This document shows, one piece after another, positions 37,692 through 46,454 of a stretch of 64,000 bases of DNA (within the stretch, counting starts at the first letter, position 1; each line of letters begins with the position of its first letter). Under the pieces are notes generated by a model. That model worked only from the letters and a program-made list of their open reading frames with translations. It had not been told where the DNA came from and searched no databases. The position numbers and the translations under genes are program-made. The DNA comes from Thioclava sp. ES.031 (GTDB lineage Bacteria; Pseudomonadota; Alphaproteobacteria; Rhodobacterales; Rhodobacteraceae), in contig NZ_PDJO01000001.1 of the NCBI RefSeq assembly GCF_002563775.1, positions 2,242,001 through 2,306,000 of the forward strand, read 5' to 3'.

Positions 37692-37733
37692 TTACGAACC
37701 CACCCGTTCCAAGTTGGTCCGTTCGAGAGACAT
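37692..37733 (-). CDS. 13-residue leader ORF abutting the GTA small-terminase gene
   Basis: ATG TCT CTC ... TAA encodes MSLERTNLERVGS. It starts right after a factor-independent terminator (37735-37763) and ends next to the GTG/ATG of the small-terminase gene, so it may be a translated leader. There is no good ribosome site, so it may not be expressed. Confidence 0.25.
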   Translation of the reverse strand: MSLERTNLERVGS

Positions 37734-37734
37734 G

Positions 37735-37763
37735 AAAAAACGCCGTCGGGTTTCCCCGCGGCG
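37735..37763 (-). terminator. Terminator or attenuator ahead of the GTA remnant
   Basis: On the minus strand, CGCCG and CGGG pair across a GAAA loop with CCCG-A-CGGCG, then TTTTTT. It lies between a promoter-like sequence (37791-37819) and the GTA genes, so it can act as an attenuator or as the end of a short RNA. Confidence 0.75.
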
Positions 37764-37790
37764 CTTGCCCACTTCTCCTAGCATGCCAAA

Positions 37791-37819
37791 TCTCTACCCG
37801 AGAGCGTTCGGAAAGTCAA
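37791..37819 (-). promoter_or_regulatory. Candidate sigma-70-type promoter reading towards the GTA remnant
   Basis: Minus strand: TTGACT (37819-37814), exactly 17 bases, TAGAGA (37796-37791). The -35 is strong, the -10 weak. Transcription would start near 37784 and meet the terminator at 37763 within 25 to 50 bases. Confidence 0.4.
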
Positions 37820-37852
37820 GCTCTAAATTCTGGGTTGTGCGATTCGGCCAAG

Positions 37853-37880
37853 AAAAAACCCCGGCGCAAACCGGGGTTCT
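37853..37880 (-). terminator. Terminator of the fabF-mltG unit
   Basis: Minus strand: AACCCCGG, TTTGCG loop, CCGGGGTT, then TTTTC. 11 bases past the mltG stop. Confidence 0.88.
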
Positions 37881-37890
37881 TTCTGCTTTA

Positions 37891-39057
37891 TCAGTTGCTT
37901 GACGCATCTTCCTGACGCTGTTTCTCGATCTCGCGCCACTTCGCTACGTTCCGATTGTGCTCCTCGATCGTGCTCGAGAACGCATGTCCGCCGGAGCCAT
38001 CGGCCACGAAGAACAGGTAGTCGGTCGAATCGGGATGCAGCGCCGCCTCGATGGCCGCCTTGCCCGGATTCGCGATCGGTCCGGGCGGCAGCCCGTCGAT
38101 GACATAGGTGTTGTAGGGCGTCGCCTTGCGCAGCTCGGACTGGCGCAGACCGCGGCCCAGCACGCCCTTGCCTTCGGTCACGCCGTAGATCACCGTCGGG
38201 TCGGTCTGCAGCCGCATCCCCTTCTCGAGACGGTTGATGAAGACGCTCGCCACTTCCGGGCGCTCTTGCGGCACACCGGTTTCCTTCTCGACGATCGACG
38301 CCATGGTCAGCGCCTGCTGCGGATTGTCATAGGGCAGCCCCTCGGCACGTCCGTCCCAGGCATCCGCGAGGATCTTCGACTGGCGATCGGCCATCAGATC
38401 GATCAGCGCCTGCCGGTCGGCGCCGCGCGTCACCTCGTAGCTGTCAGGTGCGAGCGTGCCTTCGCCCGGCACCCCGTCGATCTTGCCCGACAGGAAGCTC
38501 GCTTCCTGCAGCCCCTGCACGATCTGCCAGCTGGTCACGCCATCGACCACCGTCACGCGGGTACGGACATCGACGCGGTCGGCCTTGTCCTCGAACCCTT
38601 CGGGCGGTTTCTCGCTCTCGGGATTGTATTCCGCGACCTTCTGATAATCGCCCGTGGTCGGGTCCAGCTCGCGCAGCAGCACTTCGTTGCCGTTCACCCC
38701 GATCCGGAACACCAGTTCCGAGCCGCAGGTCGACGGACCGCCCGCGGTGATCTGCCCGACGATGGACTGCATCGAGGCGTTGGGCTCGATCAGATACGAG
38801 CCGAATTTCAGCTTGTCGGCCTTTTCCTCATATTGCGCGCCCGTGCGGAACAGATAGGAGGACGAGATCGCCCCCTTGTCTTTCAGAGTAGACGACACGC
38901 CCTGCAGGCTTTCGCCCGGCGCGACGCGCAGACACATCGCCTCGGCCAGAGGGCCCGGCTCGACATATTGGTTCTTCGCCCAGGCGACCAACCCGCCAAG
39001 CGCGACGAGAATGACGATCAGCAGCGTCAGGAAATTCGAGACGATGTTACGCCACAT
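37891..39057 (-). CDS. mltG: Endolytic transglycosylase MltG
   Basis: A 388-residue single-pass inner-membrane protein (YceG family). Membrane segment about 7-27 (SNFLTLLIVILVALGGLVAW), a LysM-like part, then the catalytic YceG domain: TMASIVEKETGVPQERPEVA with the catalytic Glu, FINRLEKGMRLQTDPTVIYG and TYVIDGLPPGPIANPG. It cleaves nascent glycan strands and is thought to set glycan length. Its ATG shares a base with the fabF stop (TGATG), so the two are translationally coupled, the usual arrangement. Confidence 0.96.
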   Translation of the reverse strand: MWRNIVSNFLTLLIVILVALGGLVAWAKNQYVEPGPLAEAMCLRVAPGESLQGVSSTLKDKGAISSSYLFRTGAQYEEKADKLKFGSYLIEPNASMQSIVGQITAGGPSTCGSELVFRIGVNGNEVLLRELDPTTGDYQKVAEYNPESEKPPEGFEDKADRVDVRTRVTVVDGVTSWQIVQGLQEASFLSGKIDGVPGEGTLAPDSYEVTRGADRQALIDLMADRQSKILADAWDGRAEGLPYDNPQQALTMASIVEKETGVPQERPEVASVFINRLEKGMRLQTDPTVIYGVTEGKGVLGRGLRQSELRKATPYNTYVIDGLPPGPIANPGKAAIEAALHPDSTDYLFFVADGSGGHAFSSTIEEHNRNVAKWREIEKQRQEDASSN

Positions 39058-40319
39058 CAGCTATCCACCTTGCCCATCACGAGGCTCGCATTGGTGCCAC
39101 CGAAGCCGAAGCTGTTGGACAGCGCGACGTCGATCTTGCGCTTGACCGCAGCCTTCGGCGCGAGGTCGATCACGGCCTCTTCCGGCGGATTTTCAAGGTT
39201 CAGCGTCGGCGGTGCTATCTGGTCGCGGATCGCGAGGATCGAGAAGATCGCCTCCACCGCGCCGGCAGCGCCCAGAAGGTGGCCCACGGACGACTTGGTC
39301 GAGCTCATCGTGGCTTTGCTCGCCGCATCGCCCAGCAGGCGCTGCACCGCGCCCAGCTCGATCACGTCGGCCATGGTCGAAGTGCCATGCGCGTTGATGT
39401 AATCGACCTGATCGGGGTTCAGATCGGCCCGCTCCAGCGCCGCTTTCATCGCACGGAAGCCGCCATCGCCATCCTCGGACGGCGCAGTGATGTGATAGGC
39501 GTCGCCCGACAGGCCATAGCCCAGCACCTCGGCATAGATCTTCGCGCCGCGCGCCTTGGCGTGCTCGTATTCCTCCAGCACGACGCAGCCCGCGCCCTCG
39601 CCCATCACGAACCCGTCGCGATCGGCATCCCAAGGACGGCTCGCAGCCTCCGGCTCGTTGCCGCGCTTCGTGGACAGCGCCTTACAGGCGTTGAACCCCG
39701 CGATGCCGATCTCCGAGATCGGGCTTTCCGCTCCGCCCGCGACCATCACATCGGCATCGCCGAGCATGATCAGACGCGCGGCATCGCCAATGGCATGCGC
39801 GCCGGTCGAACAGGCGGTGACGACCGCATGGTTCGGGCCCTTGAAGCCGAAGCGGATCGAGACCTGCCCCGAGACGAGGTTGATCAGCGCGCCCGGGATG
39901 AAGAACGGGCTGACGCGGCGGACACCCTTTTCCTTGATCAGAACGGCGGTATCGGCAATCGAGCTGAGTCCCCCGATCCCCGAACCGATCATCACGCCAG
40001 TGCGCAGACGGCTCTCTTCGTCCTCGGGCTCCCAGCCCGCATCCTTCACCGCCTGCGTCGCCGCCGTCATCCCGTAGAGGATGAAATCGTCGACCTTGCG
40101 CTGCTCTTTCGGCTCCATCCAGTCATCGGCATTGAACGTGCCGTCGGACCCGTCGCCCAGCGGAATCTCGCAGGCGTATTTCGTGGTCACATTGGACGCA
40201 TCGAAGCGCGAGATCGTCCCCGCCCCCGACTGACCCGCGATGAGCCGCGACCAGGTCTCTTCGACCCCGCAAGCCAGCGGCGTGACCATCCCCAGACCCG
40301 TGACTACTACCCGACGCAT
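39057..40319 (-). CDS. fabF: Beta-ketoacyl-ACP synthase II
   Basis: A 420-residue condensing enzyme that elongates acyl-ACP with malonyl-ACP. The Cys-His-His triad is visible: Cys in VVTACSTGAHAIG, His in INAHGTSTMADVIE and His in KSSVGHLLGAAGAVE. It begins RRVVVTGLGMVTPLACG and ends with NSFGFGGTNASLVMG. Start ATG 40319; the open frame continues 23 codons upstream. It leads mltG. In many proteobacteria acpP is directly upstream; here a diguanylate cyclase and thpR intervene. Confidence 0.97.
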   Translation of the reverse strand: MRRVVVTGLGMVTPLACGVEETWSRLIAGQSGAGTISRFDASNVTTKYACEIPLGDGSDGTFNADDWMEPKEQRKVDDFILYGMTAATQAVKDAGWEPEDEESRLRTGVMIGSGIGGLSSIADTAVLIKEKGVRRVSPFFIPGALINLVSGQVSIRFGFKGPNHAVVTACSTGAHAIGDAARLIMLGDADVMVAGGAESPISEIGIAGFNACKALSTKRGNEPEAASRPWDADRDGFVMGEGAGCVVLEEYEHAKARGAKIYAEVLGYGLSGDAYHITAPSEDGDGGFRAMKAALERADLNPDQVDYINAHGTSTMADVIELGAVQRLLGDAASKATMSSTKSSVGHLLGAAGAVEAIFSILAIRDQIAPPTLNLENPPEEAVIDLAPKAAVKRKIDVALSNSFGFGGTNASLVMGKVDS

Positions 40320-40440
40320 GCCCGACCTCTTTCTCAGCCAAATATCTTGGCAGACCTGATACACGGGGGCGCGCAAAGGCGCAATCATAACCCATTGCGA
40401 CAGGCGGGTTACCGTTCAGGACGGACGGCGCGTGAGGGGG

Positions 40441-41850
40441 CTAGCGTTGCGGGGCGCGAACCGGTTCAGTCTGGCGTGCCGGGAGCGTCGGCACAGCCGT
40501 AGGCGCTCGCCCCGTGCTCAGCGGCGGCAGCGTCAGCGCGGTGCAGCGCATCTGAGTGGTGGGCGGCGCCAGCAGCACCCGGTCGCGCCCGCCATTCTTC
40601 GCCGCGTAGAGCGCCCCGTCGGCGCGCGCATAGAGGCTCCGCAGTTCCTCGCCGCGCTCCCATTCGGCCACCCCGATCGAGACAGTGACCTGCAGCACCG
40701 CGCCGTTCTGCTCCTCGAAACGCAGCCCCGCCACACAGGCGCGCAACCGCTCCGCCACTTCGAGCGCCTCGACCAGCCCCGCCCCCGGCAGGATCACCGC
40801 GAACTCCTCGCCGCCGACCCGCGCCATCGTATCCTCCAGCCGCAGCTGCGCCCGCATCGCCCGCGCTGTCCGGCGGAGAACGCGATCGCCCAGAGAATGC
40901 CCGCCCAGATCGTTGATCTGCTTGAAATGGTCGAGGTCGATCATCAGCGCCGTGAAAGGCACCTGCTCGCGCATTCCTTGCGCGAAATACTGCGCGAAAC
41001 GCCGCCCGAGCATCTCCCGGTTGAACAGCCCCGTCAGCCCGTCGCGCATCGCCCGGTTCACCAGTTCCCGCTCGGCCTTGCGCCGCGCATGATCCACCCG
41101 CTCCAGCGAGACCGCCATCAGGATGATCAGCCCGATATTCACCCCCACGATGGTCGCGACCAGCAACAGCAGCTCCGCGCGCACCTGACTCCCCTGATCG
41201 TTGAGCAGGTAGAACGTGCCCAGCAGGAAGGGCGCGACGACCCCCAGAAGCATCTGCGCCCGTGCCTGCCGCCCCGAGGCATGCTCGTTGAGCAGCACCC
41301 GCATCACCCCACGATCGCTGCGGCAGATGAGCCCCGCATAGGCGAGACACATGATCGCCAGCGCCGCCCCGATCGACACGCCCTCCGCCAGCCGACTGGT
41401 CGCGATACTGTGCGACAGCAGGTACATCAACGCTCCGCCGAACACCGTCAGATAGGCAACCGTTCCAAACAGATAAGCGCCCGCCTCCAGCGCGAAGAAC
41501 CCCGCCGCGGTGATCCCCAGTAGCGCGGCCGCGCTCCCCCCGATCGCCCCCGCTGAGCTCAGGTCATAGACCTCCGCAACGCTCCAGAACAGGCACAGGA
41601 GCAGCGTTCCCGCCGCCAGCCCGCGCGCCACATTCGGCGCCTCGCGCCGGAACGCGATCGCCCCCGCCATCGCCAGAATGGCCAGCGCCGTCCACGCGCC
41701 CATCGCGTTCCACGACGTGAGCGCGCGACCGACCATGTCCTCGCCCGACAGAGCGGTGGCTACCTGCGCCAGCATAGCCAACCCCGCAAGCGCTGCGGCG
41801 AAAACCAAAAGAGGACGGATCAGAACCCGGGCCCGGCGAAACACAGACAT
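40441..41850 (-). CDS. Membrane-bound diguanylate cyclase (GGDEF)
   Basis: A 469-residue protein with 7 or so membrane segments in residues 12-245 (PLLVFAAALAGLAMLAQ; WTALAILAMAGAIAF; LLLLVATIVGVNIGLIILMA) and a C-terminal GGDEF domain (DGLTGLFNREMLGRRF onwards). The active loop is RVGGEEFAVILPG, so it should make cyclic di-GMP. The inhibitory I-site RLED lies 5 residues before it, so product inhibition is expected. A perfect CtrA box (41929) is 79 bases upstream of the ATG. The last ~40 residues are Pro/Thr-rich. It lies between fabF and thpR. Confidence 0.92.
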   Translation of the reverse strand: MSVFRRARVLIRPLLVFAAALAGLAMLAQVATALSGEDMVGRALTSWNAMGAWTALAILAMAGAIAFRREAPNVARGLAAGTLLLCLFWSVAEVYDLSSAGAIGGSAAALLGITAAGFFALEAGAYLFGTVAYLTVFGGALMYLLSHSIATSRLAEGVSIGAALAIMCLAYAGLICRSDRGVMRVLLNEHASGRQARAQMLLGVVAPFLLGTFYLLNDQGSQVRAELLLLVATIVGVNIGLIILMAVSLERVDHARRKAERELVNRAMRDGLTGLFNREMLGRRFAQYFAQGMREQVPFTALMIDLDHFKQINDLGGHSLGDRVLRRTARAMRAQLRLEDTMARVGGEEFAVILPGAGLVEALEVAERLRACVAGLRFEEQNGAVLQVTVSIGVAEWERGEELRSLYARADGALYAAKNGGRDRVLLAPPTTQMRCTALTLPPLSTGRAPTAVPTLPARQTEPVRAPQR

Positions 41851-41928
41851 AACGAGACCTCAACTGCGCGGGCAGAAGGACGTTTTGCATTAGGCACCCG
41901 CGTCCTCTCTATCAGGACGCTGAATTCG

Positions 41929-41944
41929 TTAACGAAGGGTTAAC
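41929..41944. promoter_or_regulatory. Perfect CtrA-binding box upstream of the diguanylate cyclase gene
   Basis: TTAACGAAGGGTTAAC: the full CtrA consensus TTAA-N7-TTAAC. It is in the short gap between thpR (ends 41973) and the diguanylate cyclase gene (starts 41850). Confidence 0.7.
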
Positions 41945-41972
41945 ATTCACGCGGGCGCTATTGCACTTTCGG

Positions 41973-42545
41973 TCAAGTATTTGCGAATTGCACAAATTTT
42001 TCATTCGGATAGCGCATCAACACCTCATGCCGTGGCGGCCCGTGTCCCAGCGTGGAATGGACCAACGCCACCTGCTCGGGCGCGAAGGCCGGCAGCTTCA
42101 CAGCGCCTTGCGCCGCCATGAATCGCCCCAGCCGCAGCAACTCCCCCGGGCTCGCGCGCTTGCCGAACCGCGCCAGCGTCACATGCGGACGAAACCGGCG
42201 CCGCGGCAGGTCGATCTCCGCCATCCGCGCAGCGCCCATCACCGCACGATGCCAGCGTGCAAGGTTGGCATCGGCCTGCACGCCCAGCACCAGCGCCTCC
42301 GGACGCGCGGCACTGCCGAAAATCTCCAGCCCCGCCAGCACCACCTCCGGCCCGGGCGCCCAGTCGACCACCCGCAGCCCCTCGTCCAGCGCCTCGAGCT
42401 GGCCTGCGTCGATCTCGTCGAGAAAGGCCAGCGTCATGTGCAGGTTCTCGGGCTGCACAATCCGGCCCGCGCCCAGAGCCTGCTGCAACCGCTCGATGGC
42501 CTCGATATGCGCCTCGGGCAGCTCGATCGCGACGAAACTCCGCAT
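41973..42545 (-). CDS. thpR: RNA 2',3'-cyclic phosphodiesterase (2H family)
   Basis: A 190-residue 2H-phosphoesterase. Both H-x-T-L motifs are present: ENLHMTLAFLDEI (about 36-48) and RPHVTLARFGKR (about 118-129). It opens the 2',3'-cyclic phosphate of RNA; older annotations call it 2'-5' RNA ligase. It begins MRSFVAIELPE with GGGAAGATG-like spacing upstream and has normal length. It lies downstream of acpP's terminator and reads towards the diguanylate cyclase gene. Confidence 0.95.
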   Translation of the reverse strand: MRSFVAIELPEAHIEAIERLQQALGAGRIVQPENLHMTLAFLDEIDAGQLEALDEGLRVVDWAPGPEVVLAGLEIFGSAARPEALVLGVQADANLARWHRAVMGAARMAEIDLPRRRFRPHVTLARFGKRASPGELLRLGRFMAAQGAVKLPAFAPEQVALVHSTLGHGPPRHEVLMRYPNEKFVQFANT

Positions 42546-42580
42546 CTTCCCTCCCCCGAACGCAGGCGCGCGCTTTGCGC

Positions 42581-42617
42581 AAAAGAAAAGCGGCGCTCCG
42601 GTTCCCCGAAGCGCCGC
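42581..42617 (-). terminator. Terminator of acpP
   Basis: Minus strand: GCGGCGCT, 12-base loop, AGCGCCGC, then TTTTCTTTT. 35 bases after the acpP stop. Confidence 0.88.
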
Positions 42618-42651
42618 CCTTAACTCTCTCTCAGCGTCAGCCGTAAAAGGC

Positions 42652-42885
42652 TTACTGCGCTTCCGAGATGAATTTCACCGCATCGCCGACGGTCTGAATG
42701 TTCTCGGCGGCGTCATCGGGGATCTCGATGCCGAACTCTTCTTCGAAGGCCATGACCAGCTCGACCGTGTCGAGGCTGTCCGCACCGAGGTCGTCGATGA
42801 ACGAGGCGCTCTCAGTGACCTTGTCCTCTTCCACGCCGAGATGCTCCACGACGATCTTCTTCACGCGATCAGCGATGTCGCTCAT
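42652..42885 (-). CDS. acpP: Acyl carrier protein
   Basis: A 77-residue acidic four-helix protein. The phosphopantetheine attachment Ser is in [20 protein letters not shown] (Ser about 37), followed by [20 protein letters not shown]. It carries the growing acyl chain in fatty-acid synthesis and donates acyl groups to lipid A and phospholipids. GAGGAATTGAC precedes the ATG. Closed by its own strong terminator, so its high expression is uncoupled from thpR; fabG is 250 bases upstream. Confidence 0.98.
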   Translation of the reverse strand: MSDIADRVKKIVVEHLGVEEDKVTESASFIDDLGADSLDTVELVMAFEEEFGIEIPDDAAENIQTVGDAVKFISEAQ

Positions 42886-43139
42886 GTCAATTCCTCAAAG
42901 TTTATAGGGCGTAGCCCGTTCATGCTTGCTCGATTACGAGCGTCTCAACCCGCGCGCCCCGGGTCAACCCGAAGACCGCAATTCAGAGCTGTGGCGACCC
43001 GCCAAGCTCATCTGCTGCGCTCTTAGCGATTGCGATGCGCCATGGCAAGACGTTTCTCTAGCCTAGCAAACGCCTTAGTGCCGTTGGGTCACAAAGCTGT
43101 GTCACGCCAGCCGCAGTCAGAATTTGACCGGCATTGCGC

Positions 43140-43880
43140 TCAGGCCATTGTCCCGCCGCCATTGACGTGCAGCACCGCACCGGTGACGTAGCCCGCCTCG
43201 GGACTCGCGATGTAGCGCACCGCAGCCGCGATCTCTTCCGGCGTGCCCATGCGCCCGGCCGGGATACCCGACAGGATCGCGTCTTTCTGAGCATCGGTGA
43301 GCTTTTCCGTCATCGGCGTCTCGATGAAGCCCGGCGCGACGCAGTTCACCGTCACGCCGCGCGTCGCAACTTCCTGTGCGAGCGATTTCGATGCGCCGAC
43401 GAGACCCGCCTTGGCCGCGGCATAGTTCACCTGACCGGGATTGCCGGTCTGCCCGACAACGGAGGTGATGTTGATGATCCGGCCCCAGCGCGATTTCATC
43501 ATCGGGCGGAGAACCGCGCGCATCAGGCGGAACGCCGCCGTCAGGTTCACGTCGATCACCGATTGCCAGTCCTCGTCCGACATCCGCATCGTCAGCTGAT
43601 CCCGCGTGATGCCGGCATTGTTCACGAGGATGTCGAGACCACCCATCGCCGCGATCGCCGCTTTCGGCAGCGCCTCGACCGATTCCGGATCGCTCAGATT
43701 CGCGGGGCAGACATAGGCGCCCTCGCCCAGCTCGGCAGCCAGTGCCTCGAGCGGCTCGACCCGCGTGCCCGACAGTGCCACCGACGCACCGCCCGCATGG
43801 AGGGCTCGCGCGATCTCGGCGCCGATTCCGCCCGAAGCCCCGGTGACAAGCGCGCGTTTGCCTTTCAAATCGAACATCAT
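43140..43880 (-). CDS. fabG: 3-oxoacyl-ACP reductase
   Basis: A 246-residue NADPH-dependent short-chain dehydrogenase that reduces beta-ketoacyl-ACP. TGASGGIGAEIARAL is the cofactor motif; the Ser-Tyr-Lys triad is in NITSVVGQTGNPGQ and VNYAAAKAG; PGFIETPMTEKL and VTGAVLHVNGGGTMA are FabG-typical. GAGGTAGC precedes the ATG at 43880. It lies between fabD (terminated at 44001) and acpP, in the conserved fabD-fabG-acpP-fabF order. Confidence 0.97.
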   Translation of the reverse strand: MMFDLKGKRALVTGASGGIGAEIARALHAGGASVALSGTRVEPLEALAAELGEGAYVCPANLSDPESVEALPKAAIAAMGGLDILVNNAGITRDQLTMRMSDEDWQSVIDVNLTAAFRLMRAVLRPMMKSRWGRIINITSVVGQTGNPGQVNYAAAKAGLVGASKSLAQEVATRGVTVNCVAPGFIETPMTEKLTDAQKDAILSGIPAGRMGTPEEIAAAVRYIASPEAGYVTGAVLHVNGGGTMA

Positions 43881-44000
43881 GCTACCTCATATCTAAGTTG
43901 GCGCTCTCTTAGCAGCGAATGCGCCGTTAGGGAACTCTAAGTGCCACACGCCATGGTTGCGCTGCCCGTGGGAGCCGCGCATCGCGATCACAAACGCATG

Positions 44001-44035
44001 AAAAAGCCGACCAATTCGATTTCGAACCGGTCGGC
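44001..44035 (-). terminator. Terminator of fabD
   Basis: Minus strand: GCCGACC ... GGTCGGC with inner pairs TTCG/CGAA, then TTTTTC. It lies about 60 bases after the fabD stop, beyond repeat copy 4. Confidence 0.85.
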
Positions 44036-44037
44036 CT

Positions 44038-44097
44038 GCGCTTCTTCTTGACGGAAATATCCCAGGGGGTCCGGGGGAGGATCCCCCGGCGCAGCCC
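44038..44097 (-). repeat. GC-rich intergenic repeat, copy 4
   Basis: Read on the minus strand: GGGCTGCGCCGGGGG, ATCC, TCCCCCGGACCCCCTGGGATATTT, CCGTCAAGAAGAAG. Degenerate but same order as the other copies. It sits immediately after the fabD stop codon. Confidence 0.65.
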
Positions 44098-45027
44098 TCA
44101 GCCCTTCAGCGCGGCGATATCCTCCGGCGTGCCGACCGCGCGGCAGGTCACCTCTTTCGCGATCCGGCGGATCATGCCCGACAGCGCCTTGCCCGCGCCG
44201 ATTTCCCAGATCTCATCGACGCCCTGACCGGCCATCCACGCCACGCTCTCGCGCCAGCGCACCGAGCCCGTGACCTGCTCGACCAGCAGCTCGCGGATCA
44301 GGGCCGGGTCGCTCACCGCCTCGGCGCGCACATTGGCGACCAGCGGCACGACCGGCGCCTTGATCTCGACGCCCGCCAGCGCGGCATCCATCGCATCCGC
44401 CGCAGGCTGCATCAGCGCGCAGTGGAACGGGGCGGAGACCGGCAGCATCACGGCGCGCTTCGCGCCCGCTTCCTTGGCGAGCACGGTGGCGCGCTCGACC
44501 GCCGCCTTGTCGCCCGAGATCACGACCTGGCTCGGATCGTTATCGTTCGCCGCCTGACACACCTCGCCCTGCGCCGCCTCGCCCGCGACTTTCGACGCGG
44601 CCTCGAAATCGAGGCCGAGGATCGCGGCCATCGCGCCCACGCCCACCGGCACAGCCGATTGCATCGCATCGCCGCGCACGCGCAGCAGGCGCGCGGTATC
44701 GGCCAAGCTCAACGAACCCGCCGCGCAAAGCGCCGAATATTCGCCCAGCGAGTGACCCGCGACATAGGCCGCGTCAGTCACCGCATAGCCTTCGGCCTCC
44801 AGCGCGCGCAAAGCCGCGATCGAGGTCGCCATCAGCGCGGGCTGCGCGTTGGCGGTCAGCGTCAACTCGTCCTGCTCGCCTTCCCAGATGAGCGTGCTCA
44901 GCTTTTGCCCGAGCGCCTCATCGACCTCTTCGAACACCGCTTTCGACGCGGGGTAGGCGTCGGCCAATGCCTTGCCCATGCCGATGACCTGTGCGCCCTG
45001 ACCGGGGAATACGAATGCGCGGCTCAT
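44098..45027 (-). CDS. fabD: Malonyl-CoA:ACP transacylase
   Basis: A 309-residue acyltransferase that loads malonate onto ACP. The nucleophile Ser is in VAGHSLGEYSALCAAG (Ser about 92), the His partner in SAPFHCALMQPAADAM, and the N-terminus AFVFPGQGAQVIGMGK is diagnostic. Start ATG 45027 with AGGAGGATCAGGC upstream; the frame is open 42 codons further. A separate terminator at 44001 makes it a single-gene unit. Confidence 0.97.
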   Translation of the reverse strand: MSRAFVFPGQGAQVIGMGKALADAYPASKAVFEEVDEALGQKLSTLIWEGEQDELTLTANAQPALMATSIAALRALEAEGYAVTDAAYVAGHSLGEYSALCAAGSLSLADTARLLRVRGDAMQSAVPVGVGAMAAILGLDFEAASKVAGEAAQGEVCQAANDNDPSQVVISGDKAAVERATVLAKEAGAKRAVMLPVSAPFHCALMQPAADAMDAALAGVEIKAPVVPLVANVRAEAVSDPALIRELLVEQVTGSVRWRESVAWMAGQGVDEIWEIGAGKALSGMIRRIAKEVTCRAVGTPEDIAALKG

Positions 45028-45106
45028 GCCTGATCCTCCTGATTGATCTTTGGTTTCCCTTAGCGAGAAGGGCGCGGCGGGGCAAGTTCGCTGCCCCTCT
45101 CCCCGC

Positions 45107-45661
45107 TCAAGCCTTACCGAGGATCCGCGCCGGGTTGCCCGCGACCGTGGCACCCGCAGGCACGTCGCGCGTCACCACCGCACCCGCGCCGATGATCGCG
45201 CCATCGCCCACCGTGACACCGGGCAGGATGATCGCGCCGCCGCCGATCCAGACATCTTCGCCGATCCGTACGGGCCGTCCGAATTCCAGCCCCGTCCGGC
45301 GGCTCTCGAGATCGCGCGGATGATCGGCGGTCAGGATCTGCACCTTCGGCCCGATCTGCGTCCGATCGCCGATCGTGACCGCGACCACATCGAGAATGAC
45401 ACAGTCGTAATTCAGGAAAACCCCGGCCCCGAGCCGGATATTGCTGCCGTAATCGCAATGAAAGGGCGGGCGGATACGCGCGCCCTGCCCGACTTCGGCG
45501 AACAACTCCGACAGCAGCGCATGGCAGTCCTCGGCGCTATGCGCCACGGTGGCGTTGAACCGGTCCATCCATGCGCCCGCACGCGCCACATCGGCTTCGA
45601 TCTCCGGCCCCTCGGCGCGATACAGCTCGCCCGCCAGCATCTTGTCCTTCTCAGAGCGCAT
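45107..45661 (-). CDS. Maltose/galactoside O-acetyltransferase family protein
   Basis: A 184-residue hexapeptide acyltransferase. The N-terminal Mac domain ([20 protein letters not shown]) is followed by a left-handed beta-helix: [35 protein letters not shown] with the catalytic His, and [20 protein letters not shown]. It acetylates sugars from acetyl-CoA; the physiological acceptor is unknown. I start at 45661 (MRSEKDKM), with GGGAGGGATC upstream. It lies between fabD and a small glyoxalase-related gene, with no shared pathway evident. Confidence 0.92.
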   Translation of the reverse strand: MRSEKDKMLAGELYRAEGPEIEADVARAGAWMDRFNATVAHSAEDCHALLSELFAEVGQGARIRPPFHCDYGSNIRLGAGVFLNYDCVILDVVAVTIGDRTQIGPKVQILTADHPRDLESRRTGLEFGRPVRIGEDVWIGGGAIILPGVTVGDGAIIGAGAVVTRDVPAGATVAGNPARILGKA

Positions 45662-45710
45662 GATCCCTCCCCGTCCCATCGCCGGATGATCCTGCCCCAG
45701 CCGCGCGCAA

Positions 45711-45738
45711 AGAAAAAGGGGCGCTTGATGCGCCCCTT
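45711..45738 (-). terminator. Terminator of the glyoxalase-related gene
   Basis: Minus strand: AAGGGGCGC, loop ATCAA, GCGCCCCTT, then TTTC. Confidence 0.85.
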
Positions 45739-45742
45739 CCCC

Positions 45743-46174
45743 TCAGTCCAGTTCGAGATGCGCGACCCCGTCAGAGCGCCGCCCGATCGAGCGCCCATCC
45801 GCGCCGATGGTCGCGCGCACGCGCCGCCGCATCGAGGAAAAGGCCGGGCTTTCAACCACATCGACCGGCTCGTCCAGCGCGATCTCGATGTCGTAATGGG
45901 TCGCGCCCTTGCGGCGCAGCGCATGGACGCGCCCGCTCACCGGATGGCCCAGATAGCGCCCGCGCACCGTATCGCCCAGGGCATAGCCCGGCGCCTCCGT
46001 CGCGGGTTCGGCGCGCTTGAGCGCCGCCACCATCGTGTTCCAATCGGCATGACCCGCCGCCTGCGCGGTCAGTTCATAGGCTTTCGACAGCGCAACGGGA
46101 TTGCCCGCGCGCGCCATCGCATCGGCCAGACGGCGCGCCTGCGCCTTCACGTCTTTCACTGTGTTCATAGTCAT
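45743..46174 (-). CDS. Small glyoxalase-superfamily-related protein
   Basis: A 143-residue cytosolic protein. TVKDVKAQARRLADAMARAG, then AYELTAQAAGHADWNTMVAA matches the short helical domain (K-x-Q-A-x-R-L ... E-x-x-A-x-x-x-G-x-x-x-W-N) annotated as a glyoxalase-related domain. The C-terminal part (YALGDTVRGRYLGHPVSGRV) looks like a small beta barrel binding the same chain or nucleic acid. The true function is unknown. Start ATG 46174 with GGAGACGAGACG upstream. Single-gene unit with its own terminator. Confidence 0.65.
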   Translation of the reverse strand: MTMNTVKDVKAQARRLADAMARAGNPVALSKAYELTAQAAGHADWNTMVAALKRAEPATEAPGYALGDTVRGRYLGHPVSGRVHALRRKGATHYDIEIALDEPVDVVESPAFSSMRRRVRATIGADGRSIGRRSDGVAHLELD

Positions 46175-46402
46175 CGTCTCGTCTCCACGGGGATAATCCA
46201 CCGCCTCGGGGCCCGCATTGCCGAAGAGCCCCCGAAAGAATGGAGAGCGATCGTGAACCGGATTTCACCATGGGTCACACCCCGCGGGCGGCAGGCATCC
46301 GGCAGCCAAGGCCCGACAGATGGGCGGCGCGGGTGAGTCTGTCAAGGGACGGGGCCTTACCCAACGTCGGGCGATGCGAAAGCGCCATATCTCAGACCCA
46401 AA

Positions 46403-46432
46403 GCGAAAGGGGCGCCCGACCGGACGCCCCTT
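46403..46432 (-). terminator. Terminator of glnA
   Basis: Minus strand: AAGGGGCG, 10-base loop, CGCCCCTT, then TCGCTTT. 22 bases after the glnA stop. Confidence 0.82.
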
Positions 46433-46454
46433 CCTATCACTGTCCCTCTCCCGT

